Source of the DNA: Pisolithus tinctorius
Taxonomy: Eukaryota; Basidiomycota; Agaricomycetes; Boletales; Pisolithaceae
Reading direction: 5' to 3'
Length of the DNA stretch: 64,000 nucleotides
Assembly: GCA_024663395.1 (NCBI GenBank)
Contig: JANFAH010000035.1
Span: 186,001 to 250,000 of the forward strand
Of the stretch, positions 11,983 to 23,652 are shown piece by piece. Under the pieces are notes generated by a model. It was given only the letters and a program-made list of their open reading frames with translations. It made no database searches and was not told the origin of the DNA. Position numbers and translations under genes: made by a program. The first letter of the stretch is position 1. Each line of letters opens with the position of its first letter.

Positions 11983-14350
11983 TCAAGCAGCAGCACCTCC
12001 ACCGCCGCCAGTAAGGAGCACGAGTTCCTTTCTGATATCCGCCTCCCCCTCGATCTTTTTCAACTGCGTCGCTTCGAGATGGTCTCCCCGCTTAGCCTTT
12101 TCTTTGAGTTCGTCGATGGCTTTAAGCTATGTTCCGAAGTTGAGATGGAAAGAACTAGTGAGGGAGATTGGTAAACGCACCTTCTTATTCAGATTTCTTA
12201 TTTTCTTCGACGCCATATCCATCGAATCTGCATTCTCCTTGGGGGTAGTCGGCTGGGCAGTCGGACACAGTGCCGCCCCATTCAAGCCGTTCGCAACGTC
12301 GATCGAAAGTCTGGCAGATATTGTTGTGTCCCCGCCGCCAGTGGGCGTAGCAGCACCGGATGAGACGTCCCCACCGCCACCACTAGCAGCGGCTTTCCCC
12401 TTCTTCGCGTCCTTTTTCTTCCGTTTCTTTTCTCCGGCAGTTTCTGTGGCACCTCCAGCAGGATTCGAACCCGCGCCAGGACCAGCACCGCCAGAGGGAG
12501 CACCGGCACCACCAGTAGACGGCGTCCTCGGAGGCGCACCTGGGACGTGTCTCCTTCCCCCATTCACTCCGTTTGCTCCCTGGGGTGTGCCAGCACCCCG
12601 ACCATACCCTCTTGTTGGTGTCCCATTTGTTCCATTCCCATTGCCGGTACCCCCACGAACCGGTGTCCCGCCCTCGTCCTCTCTCTTGAATATTGCCGGT
12701 GTCGCCAGTCCCCGGGCTCCAGGAGGTCTATATGCACCGGCCGGTTTCGCACTCGCCGGTTTCCCATTGGCCCCTACGCTTGACACGCTCTCGGACGGTG
12801 GCGGCGCTTGCGGAATGGTTTGGGGGAACGCCGGAACCTGGTCTACGGGTGTCGGTCTCCATCCGGCTTGGTACAGTTCGTCGATGGGTTGGACGTGTAC
12901 GAGTGGACCTGAACAGTGCCAGACTTTGATTCCGTTGTCGACGCGTAACCGGGGGGATAAGACGGCTGTGAGAAGGAATCGACCGCAGGGAGACCATGAG
13001 CAGTAGGATGTGTTTGGAGCGTCGATGGTGCAGATTTTGGTGAGGGAACGACGGTCGATGATGTCAGTTTTTCCGGCGAGGTTGCCGAAGCCAGCAAGTA
13101 GAATGAGACGGCCCTGGGGGTTGAAGGAGATGGTGTTGATGGGGGAACTGCCGAAGTCGTAGAGTGTGCGGACGCGGGAGTCGAAGAGCATGGCTTTGGC
13201 GGGCATGTCTGGACGTGCGGGTTAGTGAGATGAGGCGAGGGAGAAATGAAGAGACGCACATCCGTATACCACACCAAACTCTTTGCTGTTTGGACTCCAT
13301 GCCACGTCATGAATGGGGCCGTCCTTGTCCAGCGTGACCCGACAATCAAAGTTACCGGCGGCACTGAGAAGGTAGAGCGAAGTCTCTCCGTAATAGCTCA
13401 TGTTGGAATTGTCGACTTCCGTTTGAGTGATGATCAGCGCTTGGGTGCCTAGATCGTTCCATTTGATTTGGGTGCGATCTGCTTTGAAGAAGGTTTTGGA
13501 GCTGGTGGGTGTTGCGCTGAGTGCGAGGAGGCCATATATTTTGACGCTGGCGGGTGCACCCTACAGAAGAAGGGAGTGTGTAATGATGAGGATAAGCGAG
13601 AGGGGAAAGATGTGTCAACGGACCTTTTTCTCTGCGACGAATACGGCGATAGAGGGGTTGAGGCCGGGACTGACGGACAACATGGCAGCGTTTTCGACCC
13701 TGAGCTTATCGATGATGCCCTTGCTCCATTCAGCAGGTCTGAACACCTGTATTTCCTGAGCAACGAGGCGAACTGCGTGTGATTCGGATACGGTGTACTG
13801 AATGTCCCAGTTTTCCTGAGATTTTTGTGAGAAGGCGATGAGCTCTTCGCCCGTGCTGACGGAGAAGACGCGAAGGTTTTTGTGTTGTGCGCCGTCTTCG
13901 AGCTTGACTGCGAAACGATCAGCAGGAGGAAAAAAGCACGTGCACGACACGAGGACATACCAGGACGTTCCCAGGTGGAGAGGTAAGTGCCACGAGGCGA
14001 GAAATTGAGCTCGACGACATTGGGAATGTTCAGCTCCTGCAAGAGGATAGCATTTTCGGCCTGGAGGATCCTGACGCTGTGGACGTATGAGTGGGTGGGC
14101 GGGTGATGACGCGAGCAGGACGTACGAAGATGGGAGGGCGTATGCGAAGAGTCTGCCGTCGTTGCTGTACTGGCAGGTGCGAGCTGGCACGCCTGGATCA
14201 GAGAATCCGTGGACGGGGGAGTAAGCGGGAGAGCCGTGGACGAGGCCGAGACGCTTTTGGGCGCGGACTGGCAGGGGGGTGAGTTATCAGTACTGGAGGG
14301 GACTGGCAGGAGAGAGAGAGAGACAGCTTACAAGCGATCTGAGAGGACAT
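11983..14350 (-). CDS. Translation initiation factor eIF2A, seven exons
   Basis: Cytoplasmic factor that can deliver initiator tRNA to 40S ribosomes independently of eIF2. Reading minus-strand exons 14350-14332, 14267-14126, 14076-13961, 13907-13624, 13560-13260, 13208-12181 and 12126-11983 gives 2034 bases (677 aa plus TGA); all six introns (49-64 bases) are GT..AG. The N-terminus MSSQIAFRAQKRLGL matches the eIF2A start. Beta-propeller blades follow: QYSNDGRLFAYALPSS, NVVELNFSPRGTYLSTWERP, FGVVYGYMPAKAMLFD, YCSWSPCGRFLLTAVLSPRL, VDNGIKVWH. A long Gly/Pro/Lys-rich linker contains the family motif AYRPPGARG. The C-terminal helices (LKAIDELKEKAKRGDHLEATQLKKIEGEADIRKEL split over exons 6 and 7) are also typical. 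It is an intact host housekeeping gene. Its TGA terminator shows that TGA is a normal stop here. Confidence 0.96.
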
Positions 14351-14500
14351 CATCGAGTAATATCAGAGAAGGCAAGCGAATGCCTCAGCTGCGAACGGGG
14401 GGTGGGGTGGGTGGAGGACAGACAGACAGACAGACACACACTCAACCCCGCGGAAGAAGCGGCGAAGGGCGTGGTTTAGGGCAAGCACCGCGTCTCCCTC
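14351..14500. promoter_or_regulatory. Shared divergent promoter of eIF2A and TPX2-like gene
   Basis: Only 150 bases separate the two start codons, so both genes probably share this promoter. It contains a short GACA tandem repeat (about 14417-14436) and G-rich stretches, but no clear TATA box. Note that eIF2A exon 1 is only 19 bases and is followed by a CT-rich intron. Confidence 0.5.
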
Positions 14501-16933
14501 ATGACCACTCCGAGGACGAGCACGCATTCCCCGCCGATGCTGACCGACCTGACGCTGTCGCAGATCCCAGACCTCTCTAGAGCGTCCTCCGAGGACAATC
14601 TGCTCGCCGACGACTCCGACTTTGACCTGCTCCGGCGCGACTACGAGCAGGGTCTCGTCGCCAGCTTTGCATCAGAGCAACCCAGTCCACGGGTGGGGAT
14701 TCTCCTTTCTACGACGCGATCGTACACTGACCGATTACTCCACAGCCCACCACCCGTGGCATATTCAAGGCAAAGACCAACAAGTCGTCCCTCCTACGAC
14801 CCCCATCCACAATCTCCACGAACTCGCCATCGAAGAATACGCGTGTGGTTCATAAGACGACGCGCCAGTTTGCAGAACATCAACCCGACCCCGACACAGA
14901 GAACGTGCTCTCGCAGGATATACTACGACGTGTACGTGCTAACAAGAGCAGGCGGTCTGCCATCGAGGCCACCGACGTTCCCTACGCATATACGCACCCA
15001 GTGCACGCTAAACTCGATGCTCGGGTTCAATCAACCAAACCACCTTCAACGCGCCAGACTCAGTCCCAGATTCCGCGCATTGCAGACACCAATCTCAAGG
15101 ATTATGAGTGCCAGAGTAGTGACGGAAGTCGTGCGCGGCTCCCCAGGTATGTCGCATATTCGTGCTTTGTGCTTTGCTTCCCTAAAAATCGCTTTCCCCA
15201 CTACTTCCGATGAACCCCCGTCGACACACAGAAGGAACGCCCCAACTCCCGAAGCTGCCAGCCTTCCTACGACAGGACCTGTCGATGAGATCTTACCCGT
15301 ACACAGAGTCAATACTCCAACTCCAGAAGCCACCAACCTGGCTACGGCAGGACTACACGGAGCAGATGTCCCTCCCATACCGGCACCTACGCATATACCC
15401 ACTCAACCTTATCCCGATACATCTTCGCCGTCTTTCCCACCGCAACAGCTTCCCAAAGCCTCGTCCAACAACATGGAGGATGACGAACAGGAGGAACTTG
15501 AAGTGGCTGACATCACGATCTCCATCGCAGACTCAGACTCGGAATCGACCACTTCCAAGTCACCTAATAACACAAATGTGAACTCGAACTCAATACCAAC
15601 ACGGTACCTCGAACAAGAGCGCGTCCAAACCGTATTTTCACCTATGCGGCGTGGTACGAAGCGGAGTACCGATGGGAATCAGGAGGCCGCAGACGAGGGG
15701 AATAGGGAAGAAGACGGCGAGGATGGAGAGACGAATTTGCGCATGGATGTCCAATTGAGTGCCGAGAGGGATGGTACTGGTGGTGAAGGCGGGCCTACGT
15801 GCATGGCCGAGCACGAAACTAAAAGGAGTAAAAAGGTTCACCCACAGAAGAAAGTCAAAGTATCAGAGTCTACCTCGGCGAAAACTCTCCCTGCAAAGCG
15901 CACAAAGTACGTTCCTAGATCCGCTACTGCATGTATCTCAAGCACCGCGACGTCAACTTCAAAGATGACAACGATGGCGAAGGCTGGAGCAGGTGGAGGT
16001 AAGACAATCGGAGCCCCTCATCTCACCCAATTGCGCGAAGCGCATAGACGCCTTGGGATCGCAAAAAGTGAGCGTCCCATCGCGCCGAGCGGTTCTGGGT
16101 CCAGTACCAGGAGAAGCGGAACTAGCGCTGCCGGAGGAAGAATTGGGGTGCGCCCATCGTCGAGATCTGTATCTGCTTCGCTTAGTCAGAGACACACTAA
16201 GCCGGTCACGGGGAAAGAGGTACCACTACCTTCGAGGCCTGGACCGTCTATGCTCCCCAATGAGCGAGAAAAGGAACCTTGGGTCGATAGGTGGCCGACG
16301 GATGCAACCGATTCCAAGACAAATTCCGGGACAGAGACGAGGACGGGTGGTGCAAGACTGGCTGCAGCGGGAGGGCACCTGACGAAGCCCGTACCATTCA
16401 CGTTCCGCGTCGATGCACGGGTACGCAGAGTTGTGACCGACCCGTGTGTTTGCGGGCCTGGTCTGAACGGTGGTATTGACGGTGAAAAGGACAAGGTTAA
16501 GAAGAGAAGGGATGACGAACTCAAGAAACAGACGTTACTCGAGTCAGATCACGGAGAATCGTGGTTGCGCCGTCCTGCACCGTCGAGTAGCGTTCCCCCG
16601 AAACCTGCGACGGTGACGACGATCTCTACCAACACTGCGACCTCTACGGCTTCATCCACGACATCAATGACATCGACAACCACCACCGTACCACACCCCT
16701 TCACATTCACAACCACCCTGCGCGCCACTGAACGTGCGAAATTTGACGCCCTGATTCGTGAAAAACAGGAGGAAATGGCGCGGGCGAGAGAGGAAGCTCG
16801 GAAACAGGTCGAGGAAGAGCTGCAGAGAGAGGTGAAAGAGATGAGAAGACGAGCTGTTCCTAAGGCACACGAGGTGCCAGAGTGGTATAAGGATATGCCA
16901 AAGAGAGGGGCAGAGGGGATGGGGGGAGGATAG
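14501..16933 (+). CDS. TPX2-domain protein, likely spindle/microtubule factor
   Basis: Three exons (14501-14692, 14746-15146, 15232-16933) joined by two GT..AG introns give 2295 bases, 764 aa plus TAG. The C-terminal 70 residues fit the TPX2 C-terminal family: HPFTFTTTLRATERAKFDAL, a charged helix, then KAHEVPEWYKDMPKR (family pattern PFxF..R...R..F.. ..KAxPVPxxY). A second motif of the same style, KPVPFTFRVDARVRR, lies about 110 residues earlier. The N-terminus has SQIPDLSRAS and a KAKTNKSS block; the middle is Ser/Thr/Pro/Glu-rich and probably disordered, with basic KKVKV-like stretches that could be nuclear signals. Proposed role: microtubule nucleation or Aurora-kinase binding at the spindle (family knowledge). 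The second-exon frame is lost if introns are ignored, which supports the splice model. Confidence 0.82.
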   Translation: MTTPRTSTHSPPMLTDLTLSQIPDLSRASSEDNLLADDSDFDLLRRDYEQGLVASFASEQPSPRVGILLSTTRSYTDRLLHSPPPVAYSRQRPTSRPSYDPHPQSPRTRHRRIRVWFIRRRASLQNINPTPTQRTCSRRIYYDVYVLTRAGGLPSRPPTFPTHIRTQCTLNSMLGFNQPNHLQRARLSPRFRALQTPISRIMSARVVTEVVRGSPGMSHIRALCFASLKIAFPTTSDEPPSTHRRNAPTPEAASLPTTGPVDEILPVHRVNTPTPEATNLATAGLHGADVPPIPAPTHIPTQPYPDTSSPSFPPQQLPKASSNNMEDDEQEELEVADITISIADSDSESTTSKSPNNTNVNSNSIPTRYLEQERVQTVFSPMRRGTKRSTDGNQEAADEGNREEDGEDGETNLRMDVQLSAERDGTGGEGGPTCMAEHETKRSKKVHPQKKVKVSESTSAKTLPAKRTKYVPRSATACISSTATSTSKMTTMAKAGAGGGKTIGAPHLTQLREAHRRLGIAKSERPIAPSGSGSSTRRSGTSAAGGRIGVRPSSRSVSASLSQRHTKPVTGKEVPLPSRPGPSMLPNEREKEPWVDRWPTDATDSKTNSGTETRTGGARLAAAGGHLTKPVPFTFRVDARVRRVVTDPCVCGPGLNGGIDGEKDKVKKRRDDELKKQTLLESDHGESWLRRPAPSSSVPPKPATVTTISTNTATSTASSTTSMTSTTTTVPHPFTFTTTLRATERAKFDALIREKQEEMARAREEARKQVEEELQREVKEMRRRAVPKAHEVPEWYKDMPKRGAEGMGGG

Positions 16934-17350
16934 AGACTGGAGGCCCAGAGTACTTGTAAATCCCAGCATGACGTTAATGTATAGTTTATTTTGAGCAGTG
17001 CATCACTAAGTGTGATTCAGCTTGAATCATTCTGTTTCAAGTTAGTGGTGACAGCATGCTTGGTTTTTTGCATTTAAAGTGTGTGAGGGTGTATTTTCCC
17101 AGTATTCTGATATATAACAATCTAGCTAGGACCCCCTGTAGCCTGCCAGAATCCCACAAGTGAGTGAATGCCCTGTGTCATGACTATGCCTTGATCTAAA
17201 CATCTTTCCACCACTGCTCCACCCTATCATTCCTCTGTGTGACCCTTTACAGCCCTACTCTTCCCCTATCCAGCACCACACCACCCCCTCTGCCTTAGGT
17301 GTGCTCCTTTACTGTCCACCTCCACCTCTTTATGCCACCTCTGCTCTTGT
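16934..17350. other. Intergenic, no gene seen
   Basis: 3' flank of the TPX2-like gene passing into repeat sequence. An abrupt loss of CpG begins here and marks the edge of the transposon nest. Nothing coding is visible. Confidence 0.5.
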
Positions 17351-17628
17351 GTTGGGGTGTTGAGTATGGGATTATCCTTGGGTGACAGGGGCCAAGTCCA
17401 GGGGTCTGGAGTCAAGGCCAGGAGCATGAGAACAAGTCTGGTAGCATGAGAAAGCAACCAGTCTGAGAGTGCACACAAGGGGAAAGGTGGTCCAGGGTTG
17501 GATCTACCTCCCTTGGTCTCAGCTTATGTGCTGTACCCTTATGCAAGCCAGGGAGAGGCCTAGGACAGGAGCAGGGATAGCCTCAGTTATTGAGAGAGAT
17601 TTTGGAGGACAATAGTAATGCCAGAGTG
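17351..17628 (-). repeat. Gypsy LTR fragment, CpG-depleted
   Basis: Reads as a diverged reverse complement of part of the solo LTR at 56066-56967. The best-kept block is the shared TTGGATCTACCTCCCTTGGT and the adjoining CTCAGCTTATGTGCTGTACC, found here at about 17493-17540 and inverted at about 56690-56740. Most differences are CG to TG or CA. It abuts the truncated 5' LTR of copia-1 at 17629. Confidence 0.6.
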
Positions 17629-17754
17629 CTAACTTGAGTAGCCTTCTGCTCTCACCCTACCCACAAAAGGTTATGAGCCCTGAGCTCAAAGCACTCTAGT
17701 TATACAGCTTTTCGACCTACAAACTCTACTTACAAGTCTCGAGCATCTTCTGGA

Positions 17755-19402
17755 ATGAGTAACTCTACCAATCCACCATCCTCTGCCTTGACACTAGGTC
17801 CCTCACAGCCAAACCCTTCCTCACAAACAATCTCCTCAGCCTCAACAAAATCTAAAACTGCCTCCAGTCAACTCTATGACATCCTGTCACTAGAAAACAA
17901 TGGCTCTAACTTCCACACCTGGAAGTATAGAGTTGGGATGGTACTTGACATTCACAGCCTCAAGGAAGTTGTTGATGGAAAAGCTACAACTGCTCCTGAC
18001 CCAAAAAATGACCCTGATGGTCATGTGGACTGGGAGGAGAAGGACCAAGAAGCATGTGCCCAGATTACACTCACACTGAAGGATGAACCTCTCAGTGGAG
18101 TACTCTGTGCCTCAACAGCACATGAGATCTGGAAGTGACTTTGCAAGCAGTATGAGGGACATGGAAAGCAGACAATCACCTTTCTAATTGGTGAGCTCTT
18201 CTGAGGAACTCTAACAGATGACACTCCTATGCAAAGTCAGCTCATCTCTATGCAGCAGAAAGCACAAGTGATCAAGTCACTCAGCCAACCACTCAACAAA
18301 TCTCTAGTAGCCATAGCAATGGTCATTTCCCTGCCACCCTCCTATTCAACCCTGCAAATGATCCTCATGTCATCTGACAGTAAACTATCTGTTGAAACAG
18401 TTATATCACAGGTCTTAGTTGAGGAGAAGTTGCGTCAGGCTTCCACAGCCCACAGCACACTTGTGGCCAATACAGCTTCTCATCAAAAAGGAAAGGTGAA
18501 GAATGACAAGAAAAAGAAAGGGAAATGCACTTACTGCAAGTATTGTGGACACAATGAGTCTGAATGTTGAAAGAAAAAGGCCAACAAAACTAAAAACAAT
18601 GCAACTGAAGAGAAAGGCAAAAAGATGGAGGAACATTCAGCCAACCTTGTGTGTTTTACCTCCAGCAATGATGAGCCTCTTTGCCTCTTTCTTGCACAGC
18701 AACAAGACAGTTTCTTAGGATCGCACTGGGTCCTTGACTCTGGTGCATCTGTGAACATCTGTTGTCAGAAAGAATGGTTCTCATTCCTCGAACCTCTCTC
18801 ACCTGCTCAAGCAATAGTAACTGCAAGTGGAAACTTGGTCCTTGCTACTGCAGTTGGGCAAATCGCTCTCAAAATGGATCTTGGCACTGCTAAGCCCTCT
18901 CGCATACTACTTCAAATGGTATACTTTGTTCCCCAGATGCACGCAAACCTTCTTTCAATCACCTATCTATCCAGTTGAGGAGTTCAAGTTGTTTTCTCTC
19001 AAAACAGCTGCTCCCTGGTCACAGATGGCCAAGCTATTGGATATGGTCAACTACAAGGTTCGCTCTACCTTCTCACAGCAGAAACATACCTACTTTGTGA
19101 ATGCACACTTGTCCACCAAATTTCTTTGCTGCTATGCAACACTCCACATAGTGTGGCCACTGGTGCAGTGCTCAGGCACAGTTCTGGACACCCTAGCAGG
19201 TTCCACACACTCGTTCCTTTGCCCACATAGGTGCCAAATGCTGGAAACTGTGTCAGCACAGGCTTGCAAATATATATGGACTTTGCCAGACTCACTACAA
19301 GCAGTGTACATGGCATGTGAACACCCTCTGTTCCAGAGGGTCCACACCACAGTGCAGTTCCTTCAAACACATGTGCTACAAGTCCCTACATGCCCTATTT
19401 GA
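17755..19402 (+). pseudogene. Copia-1 gag/protease/partial integrase
   Basis: Gag starts at ATG 17755 (residues NGSNFHTWKYRV are the usual gag N-terminal block) and runs in one frame through TGA codons at 18136 (EIWK*LCKQYEG), 18202 (LIGELF*GTLTDDT) and 18568 (SEC*KKK). A zinc knuckle CTYCKYCGHNESEC precedes the last one. The protease follows with an intact active site (WVLDSGASVNICC). After TGA 18976 (LSS*GVQVVF) the frame continues only briefly, into a pre-integrase-like stretch (QGSLYLLTAET). Later homology is scattered over frames to about 19400. No integrase core or reverse transcriptase is recognisable. Confidence 0.8.
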
Positions 19403-20744
19403 TCCATCTAAATCAAAATGCAAGCTCATATGTGCCCATTCCATCTGCAAGTGACATTACAACTGACCTGTGCATGGGCATACCTATTGACTGTGCAAGA
19501 AGTGCTGCACACACTACAAGTTGCCCTTCATCACTCCCACTCCCTCTTTGTGCCACACATGAAATCCTGGCCAACACAGAAACATCAATACAACACACCT
19601 GCTCACCATACTGTAGCAAATGGGCTCATGTACCTGATACTCACAGCTGTGGCTCACATAGGACTTTGCTTGCATGTGCACACCTGGGATTAATAAAAAA
19701 CTGCATGGCTTCATCAAGCCCACACTTACTACCTGAGAACTGTGGTACAGCATCCCTCCAAGGTGTAAATATGACTCCAAATGGATTGGGGACACTTTCT
19801 TCTCCTGCTAATGTGCCCATTCAAGCCCAACAAACCAAAATCAAGTCAGAAAACATACCTGGATGCTCTCCAAGCACAAGTACTGAGAGTATGACCCCAA
19901 GGCCTGAAGATGGAGGTGCTGATCTCGCAGATCAGCCGCTATTCATGAAGTGGTCATCAGAGAAGGTCTTAGGGGGGCGCAAATGAGACGCTGTGGGTCC
20001 CAGATCGTGCGCTGTCACTGCACAATGATCAGGATCAGTGCACACTCAAGAACAACCCACTTACCTTCAAAACAGCTCCTACAGTGCTCCAAATGGTCGC
20101 CAAGCACTCCCTAGGCCCCCTAGATCGAGACTTGAGGTACAGTGGTCACTTACGACCCATAGCATCTTCATGCTCAGCACCTGAGACTCAGAATGAGCTC
20201 AAACAGCTTGGTTTTGCACCTAAACGGCCAGATCTTGATGATTTGTGCCATATTCTTGAAGCGGAAGGCAGCAGAGTGAACCTACTGGTGGGGGTTAGTA
20301 GTGGTTCGGTCGAGAGAGGTGGTGCAGGCGAGACAAGAGGTGTGGAAGGTGCAGTGCTGGCTCTGCAGTGCGGCACAGGTGTGGCTGGTTGCCCAGTCCA
20401 GTCACACAACTGTGACACCATCACAACTCACCACAACACATTGACACATCTCAACTGCTGTAAACCCCTCAACAACACAAGCCACATGTCATACAACAGG
20501 GCTGTGCACAGTATTCACATGAAGAACTGCACCATGCACATGCCACATCAGCTACACACACAGCCACTGATCACCATAGATGAAATCCAGGTTCCCACTC
20601 ATCCAAATGCTTCACCTGCTATCCAATACAATGCTGACTGCGTTTCTACACCTGTGCTACCACAGTACAGGTCCTCAGAGGTATGCACTTGATGTCCAAG
20701 TGTCTAGCCATTTTTCTTTTACTACTCATCTCGTTGAGGGGGCA
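19403..20744 (+). other. Rearranged interior of copia-1, unidentified
   Basis: Open frames at 19390-19986 and 20084-20692 have low-complexity His/Thr/Ser composition and no recognised domain. The stretch 19920-20400 is richer in CpG (GATCTCGCAGATC, CGGCCAGATC) than its surroundings, so it may be a separate later insertion or a captured host fragment. No boundaries could be set. Confidence 0.35.
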
Positions 20745-21014
20745 TGTTGGAGCACAGTATGCCATCCAGTCTACACTGAGTTGATTATGTAATATGTTAG
20801 GTACTTAGTTTACACTTCATCTTACCTTACACCTCAGACTTTGTCATTTCAAGTCTGAGGTATGGTACTATTTTCACTACTACAGTACAACTTTTTACTC
20901 ACAACCTACACAGCTCTGTGTCTAGGTTAGTAGATAATATAGACTTTGTCATTTCAAGTCTGAGCTCTGTGTCTAGGCTAACTTGAGTAGCCTTCTGCTC
21001 TCACCCTACCCACA
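20745..21014 (+). repeat. Copia-1 3' LTR
   Basis: Begins TGTTGGAGCACAG after the purine tract and ends CCTACCCACA. It contains an internal direct repeat: GACTTTGTCATTTCAAGTCT occurs at about 20839 and 20942, and CTCTGTGTCTAGG at about 20922 and 20966. No target duplication could be confirmed because the 5' LTR start is missing. Confidence 0.7.
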
Positions 21015-21060
21015 AAAGAATGGATGTGATGCACATCACTGCTGCTCACTGCTGCCTTGT

Positions 21061-21720
21061 AGCATCAAAGAAGAATCACAGACTTCTTCACTTGTGAGGT
21101 GATGATGGCCCTGGCTCCACAATACTGTTTGCAGGCAGCCAAGATTGCTTTGAGGAGTTTCTTGTGTCCTTGACTGACAGCACTTCCATGGACCTTGAGG
21201 AAGGTTTCCTCATCTCCCTGGAGTCTGGGGAACCATGTCAAAGGAACTCAGGCAAGTGGTAGCCATGCAACAAGTCAACTTACTCATCAAGGAATTCCAT
21301 CATGATGACATGTCACTGAGAGTACTTCATGTTGAATTGACAGCTGCTCTTCCTGTTGTAGTAGTGATAAGGCCAATCCTTGAGCAACATGTGCAGGCCA
21401 AGCTGTGGCTTTCCCTCTGTCCAGTGGTGCACTATGTCCCTCCAAGAGTCTGATTTCAGCATTCATGTCCCATCAGGATGCGAGACAGGCATGTCAGGGA
21501 TGACAACTCCCAGAAGGGAAGTAGATGCATGGGTCTTGTTCCTCTGGGGTTTGATATGCAAAGGGAGGGATGTTGAGAATGAGACATCTGATGGCTGGAC
21601 AACCTGTGGCATCCTGAACTGTGTTTGAGTTGGTTGTAAATCAAAAGTGGATAGGTATGGTTGGGCTACTGGGATGGAAGTGGACTGGATTGCTGGGGGC
21701 AACAATGTTATGGTCTGCAC
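21061..21720 (-). pseudogene. Repeat-associated Trp-rich protein gene, split by copia-2
   Basis: The minus strand encodes, with interruptions, a recognisably protein-like stretch: DVSFSTSLPL, GVVIPDMPVSHPDGT, then after TGA SDSWRDIVHHWTEGKPQLGL, LKDWPYHYYN, FNMKYSQ. I recall similar WRDIV..W..G / PLKDWP proteins as repeated, transposon-associated genes in basidiomycetes, with unknown function. At least two of the stops (after DGT and after KYSQ) are TGA where arginine would fit. The upstream end of the gene probably lies beyond copia-2 at 34159-33915, since the copia-2 target duplication joins the two pieces. Confidence 0.45.
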
Positions 21721-22134
21721 AGGTGAATGTCAGTGGGCTGATACATGTGGCTGGTCAGTTGTGTTAGATTTGGCAAGTTGCACATAGTCCATTCCAAACG
21801 TGTCTGCTCCAGGTCATGAGAACTACTTTCCACTTTAAACCTTTTCTTAGCACTATTACTGAACACACAACTAACTCTCTGTGCCCTTATGTTTATTGTA
21901 TCTACAGTGTCTTGCACTTATGTGCAAGTCTTCTTGTTATTCACAAAGACCATAGCACATCTCACAATGAGACAATACTTAGGCTCTGAACAGCAGCAAC
22001 ATTTCTGCTTCTTTGTGCAAAACATATGCAAACCAAGTCTGTGCAGAGTTCAGCAGACTTTGGAGTTGATACCACTCAGCTGTTTAGCATAGGTGACTGC
22101 TTATTGTATATCATTGAGACATACTGCTACTGCT

Positions 22135-23528
22135 ATGGTTGAAGATCAAGATTGCCCTATCGATGCAGAGGATGAAGAAGAAGATCATTGCTCTGATGTC
22201 ATTCGGACATTGGTGGTCATTCAGCAGATTCAAAACTTCAGAACGACCAGCATGCTACTCACAATGTACTATGTCACATTGGCATCCATGCAAGAAGGCA
22301 CCCCATGTCAACCCTATCATATGTCTGCTCTTTCAGGGCAGGGCTGGTTGGATGAATTACTAAACAGACACCCAGAGCAAATCAGAACCAAGCTTGGCCT
22401 TCACAAGCACATCTTTCTCTGGGTCATATCCATCCTTTGTGAAGTGGGCTTTTGGGATTTGAAGAATGTCATGCTAGAAGAGCAGCTTGCCATATTCTTA
22501 TATGCAATTGTGACAGGCTTGTCTTCTTGGCATATTGGTGAGTGATTCCAACATTTGATGGATACCATATCACAGTGAGTGCATGGTGCACTGAATGCTT
22601 GCTCTGGCTAACAACAGATTTACCCAGATATTTCAAATGAATGCTCCATGCCTTCTCAGAGGGCCTGATATATACCATGTATGTTCACCTACCCAGAGTT
22701 GATTCACTGATCCCCAGTCATATTGCCGGCAATCCAAAATTTTTTCCTTACTTCAAGGATGCCATAGGAGCCCTTGATGGCACACATATCGCATGTGTGC
22801 CATCGGCAGGTGAATGGGATCTGATGCATAATTGCAAAGGATTCCTATCTCAGAATTGTCTTGTTGCATGCTCATTCAACAGCGTTATTACATATGTTCT
22901 CAGAGGTTGGGAGGGATCAGCTGCTGATGCTACAGTCTACCACAATGCCTGCTTGTGGGATTTCACAATCCCTGATGGTCACTATTATCTTGCTGACACA
23001 GGATTCCCATCAACTCTGCAATTGCTTGTGCCATACCATGGTCAACATTATCATCTGGCTGAGTGGGGCCAAGCAAACATCTGGTATGTACCAATACATC
23101 ATCTGTACATTCAACTATCACTCATTCCCTACAGGCTGAAGGATGGAAAAGAACTCTTCAATCTTCACCACACTATGCTTTGAAATGATATTGAGCAAAA
23201 CTTCAGAATTATCAAGTGATGCTTCCATATCCTCACTCTCCTGCCCAAGTATAGCATGGCAGTCCAATCCCATTTACCTGCCACTGCATGTTGCATTCAT
23301 AATATCATCTGCCTTCATGATCCTGATGATGTGGACATTCTGGATCCCAATGCAGATGATGAAAATGATGGGCTGCTCTTGGTGCCTGAAGATGCTGATG
23401 TTGGAAGCCTGCAAGAAACTCCATTGAATGCCAAGTCATGTAGGCAGATGAACACCTTGCATGACACAATTGCAGTGCAAATGTGGGATGATTACTGTGC
23501 TGAGTGCATGAGACAGGGTATGCCATAG
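22135..23528 (+). pseudogene. Harbinger-1 DDE transposase
   Basis: Starts MVEDQDCPID at 22135. A helix-turn-helix-like N-terminal half (HMSALSGQGWLDELL, EEQLAIFLYAIVTGLS) is followed by the DDE_Tnp_4 nuclease: IGALDGTHI (first Asp), GWEGSAADATVY (second Asp), NDIEQNFRIIK (catalytic Glu). Probable introns lie near 22577-22635 and 23077-23132. In-frame TGA codons at 22543 (HIGE*FQHL) and 23181 (HHTML*NDIEQNF) sit where arginine is expected. Two nonsense mutations make it inactive; all three catalytic acids are still present. Confidence 0.85.
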
Positions 23529-23652
23529 ATGTTTTTTGTTTTACTTTCAATATCTTGTACTTTTGTCACTTGTCCTTGTGAATACATCACCTGCTTTCAT
23601 TGCATGGTTGCACACAGAACTTGGAATACAGATTTGATGGAGTATGGATACA

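Larger units (their letters stand above)
17629..21014 (+). mobile_element. Copia-1, decayed Ty1/copia retrotransposon
   Basis: Only the last 37 bases of the 5' LTR remain (17629-17665, ending CCTACCCACA). They are repeated at the end of the 3' LTR (20745-21014). A primer-binding-like GGTTATGAGCCC follows the 5' LTR, as in copia-2. A purine tract (GTTGAGGGGGCA) precedes the 3' LTR. The reverse transcriptase is missing, so the element has an internal deletion or rearrangement. Confidence 0.75.

Noticed and set aside
12127..13206. eIF2A read as a 359-aa single-exon protein ending in HLNFGT
   Set aside because: That end is intron read-through; splicing to 12126-11983 restores the conserved C-terminal helices and the overall frame.
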